NCBI GenBank assembly: GCA_007117575.1
Contig: SKGH01000088.1
Location: forward strand, 1-5,450
Reading direction: 5' to 3'
Length of the DNA: 5,450 nucleotides
Source of the DNA: Candidatus Kaiserbacteria bacterium
Lineage (GTDB): Bacteria > Patescibacteriota > Minisyncoccia > Phycocordibacterales > UBA918
The first letter of the stretch is position 1, and each line of letters begins with the position of its first letter. The notes beneath the pieces are model-generated. The model made no database searches. It saw only the letters and a program-made list of their open reading frames with translations, and had not been told where the DNA came from. The position numbers and the translations under genes are program-made. Of this stretch, positions 4,828-5,450 are shown piece after piece.

Positions 4828-5148
4828 ATGCTCAATTTAAATACTGACCCCACAATTCAAGACTTTCAAAAATACGTTCAACAACTAGAGCAGGAGCGCG
4901 GTTTTGATAACCAAACTACCACTCAGAAAGGTCTGCTGCTTGGTGAAGAAATCGGCGAATTGTTCAAGGCAATACGCAAACACGAAGCACAACTACGGGT
5001 GGACGAAAATTCACAAGCACACGATGTGGAAGATGAATTAGCTGATGTACTTATTTACCTATGCGCTATCGCCAACCGCTACAACATTGATTTGGAACAG
5101 GCTTTTCGTGCAAAAGAGGAAAAAAATAAGACGAGAGTTTGGAAATAA
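4828..5148 (+). CDS. MazG-like nucleotide pyrophosphohydrolase
   Basis: A 106-aa all-helical protein of the MazG/all-alpha NTP pyrophosphohydrolase superfamily, normal size for single-domain members. The metal-binding motif is complete: E40/E41 and E44 in GEEIGELFKAIRK (39-51), then E70 and D73 in DVEDELADVLIYL (66-78), the ExxE...ExxD pattern. The end KEEKNKTRVWK (96-106) matches the K-x-x-K-N-x-x-R-x-W tail of the family. Known members hydrolyse NTPs or dNTPs to NMP plus pyrophosphate with magnesium, cleaning the nucleotide pool; some act on dCTP or on alarmones, and the substrate here cannot be told. It is probably a cytoplasmic dimer or tetramer. The ATG at 4828 follows a consensus extended -10 by 9 nt. 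The TAA stop lies inside the loop and right arm of the terminator hairpin. Toxin-antitoxin context is absent, so the name does not imply MazEF. Confidence 0.9.
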   Translation: MLNLNTDPTIQDFQKYVQQLEQERGFDNQTTTQKGLLLGEEIGELFKAIRKHEAQLRVDENSQAHDVEDELADVLIYLCAIANRYNIDLEQAFRAKEEKNKTRVWK

Positions 5149-5158
5149 CTCTCGTCTT
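5128..5158. terminator. bidirectional terminator between convergent genes
   Basis: AAGACGAGAGTT (5128-5139), loop TGGAAAT, AACTCTCGTCTT (5147-5158) is a perfect 12-bp stem. On the plus strand it is followed by TAGTCTTTCTTT. On the minus strand the right side runs into ATTTTTTT, an excellent U-run. The structure includes the last codons and TAA stop (5146-5148) of the MazG-like gene and lies 53 bp after the stop of the minus-strand kinase gene, so it can serve both. Confidence 0.85.
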
Positions 5159-5211
5159 TAGTCTTTCTTTGCTTAACTTTTCAGCACCAAATCAGTGATT
5201 GCGGCTACCGT

Positions 5212-5450
5212 TTACTCCGCAGTGCTGTAATCGTTGAGAACCACATACATCGCGTAACCCTTCTCTCGTAGGAAATCAATGGCCTGTTCGTAAAAATTGA
5301 TCTCCTTCTTCGAAAAGTGTTCGCGTTCGAAACGCGTGCGAGCCGATCGCCCCGACAATCTCTTCTCCAATGTTCCTGCACTAGCAGTGAGCACGATAGA
5401 GACATCTGGTACACAGAACGCACTGTTAGCCGCCCATGTCTTTTTAAACG
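5212..5450 (-). CDS. dTMP kinase-like protein, C-terminal part (5' end outside window)
   Basis: The last 79 codons of a minus-strand gene stay open to the window edge (FKKTWAANSAFCVPDVSIVL...) and stop at TAA 5212-5214. The pattern PDVSIVLTASAGTLEKRLSGR followed by RTRFERE and a helix ending in a GYAMYVVLND strand matches the C-terminal third of P-loop nucleoside monophosphate kinases of the dTMP kinase type: the strand with the aspartate/threonine end, the ERL-x-x-R helix, the lid-like Arg-rich stretch (SGRSARTRFERE) and the final beta strand. The P-loop itself is not in the window. It would phosphorylate dTMP to dTDP with ATP in the cytoplasm; a deoxynucleoside kinase is the main alternative. 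The gene is convergent with the MazG-like gene and shares its terminator. The apparent GTG start at 5394 is internal and should not be used. Confidence 0.6.
   Translation of the reverse strand, partial: FKKTWAANSAFCVPDVSIVLTASAGTLEKRLSGRSARTRFEREHFSKKEINFYEQAIDFLREKGYAMYVVLNDYSTAE

Noticed and set aside
5205..5423. 72-codon minus-strand reading overlapping the kinase end
   Set aside because: It is the neighbouring frame, Arg-rich and without family motifs; the dTMP-kinase-like frame is open to the window edge.
1..5450. CRISPR array, integron attC sites or retron
   Set aside because: No regularly spaced direct repeats are present. The nested palindrome in the MITE superficially resembles attC but lacks the paired RYYYAAC/GTTRRRY end sites, has transposon-like ends with a target duplication, and no reverse transcriptase or integrase gene is present.

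Overview
The window looks like a piece of a small, AT-rich bacterial genome. The best guess is Candidate Phyla Radiation (Patescibacteria): a HELVH-type putative metallopeptidase, a MccF-like S66 peptidase and short stand-alone nucleotide-metabolism genes sit as single transcription units with long non-coding gaps. None of the three intact genes whose start is visible has a Shine-Dalgarno sequence. Each instead has an extended -10 (TGNTANNAT) 6-9 nt before its ATG, which implies leaderless or near-leaderless mRNAs. The lineage is inferred from memory of protein families and was not tested by a search.

Left part (1-1798): the window opens inside a copy of a small non-autonomous mobile element (MITE-like, ending at 172). 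A gene-poor stretch follows, then a plus-strand metallopeptidase gene (463-1449) that stays in one reading frame but is cut by TAA at 712 and TGA at 1132, so it is called a pseudogene. A 349-bp gap follows with no supportable gene.

Middle (1799-3138): an intact minus-strand inositol-monophosphatase-family gene. A complete 218-bp copy of the same MITE (2595-2812) lies 19 bp upstream of its start codon, with near-perfect 16-bp terminal inverted repeats and a 5-bp AATTA target duplication. The core of this element (about 87 bp, bounded by inner inverted repeats) is in the opposite orientation to the core of the copy at the window start, while the right arm is in the same orientation in both. This flipped core is the most interesting structure in the window. 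A non-coding gap follows, ending in a tRNA 3'-end-like fragment.

Right part (3139-5450): an intact S66 LD-carboxypeptidase/MccF-like gene (minus), a hairpin-rich intergenic region, a probable transposase N-terminal remnant (minus), a MazG-like nucleotide pyrophosphohydrolase (plus), a strong bidirectional terminator, and the 3' end of a dTMP-kinase-like gene (minus, cut by the window edge). The genes do not form an operon. MazG-like and dTMP-kinase-like both belong to nucleotide-pool management but are convergent and share only the terminator.
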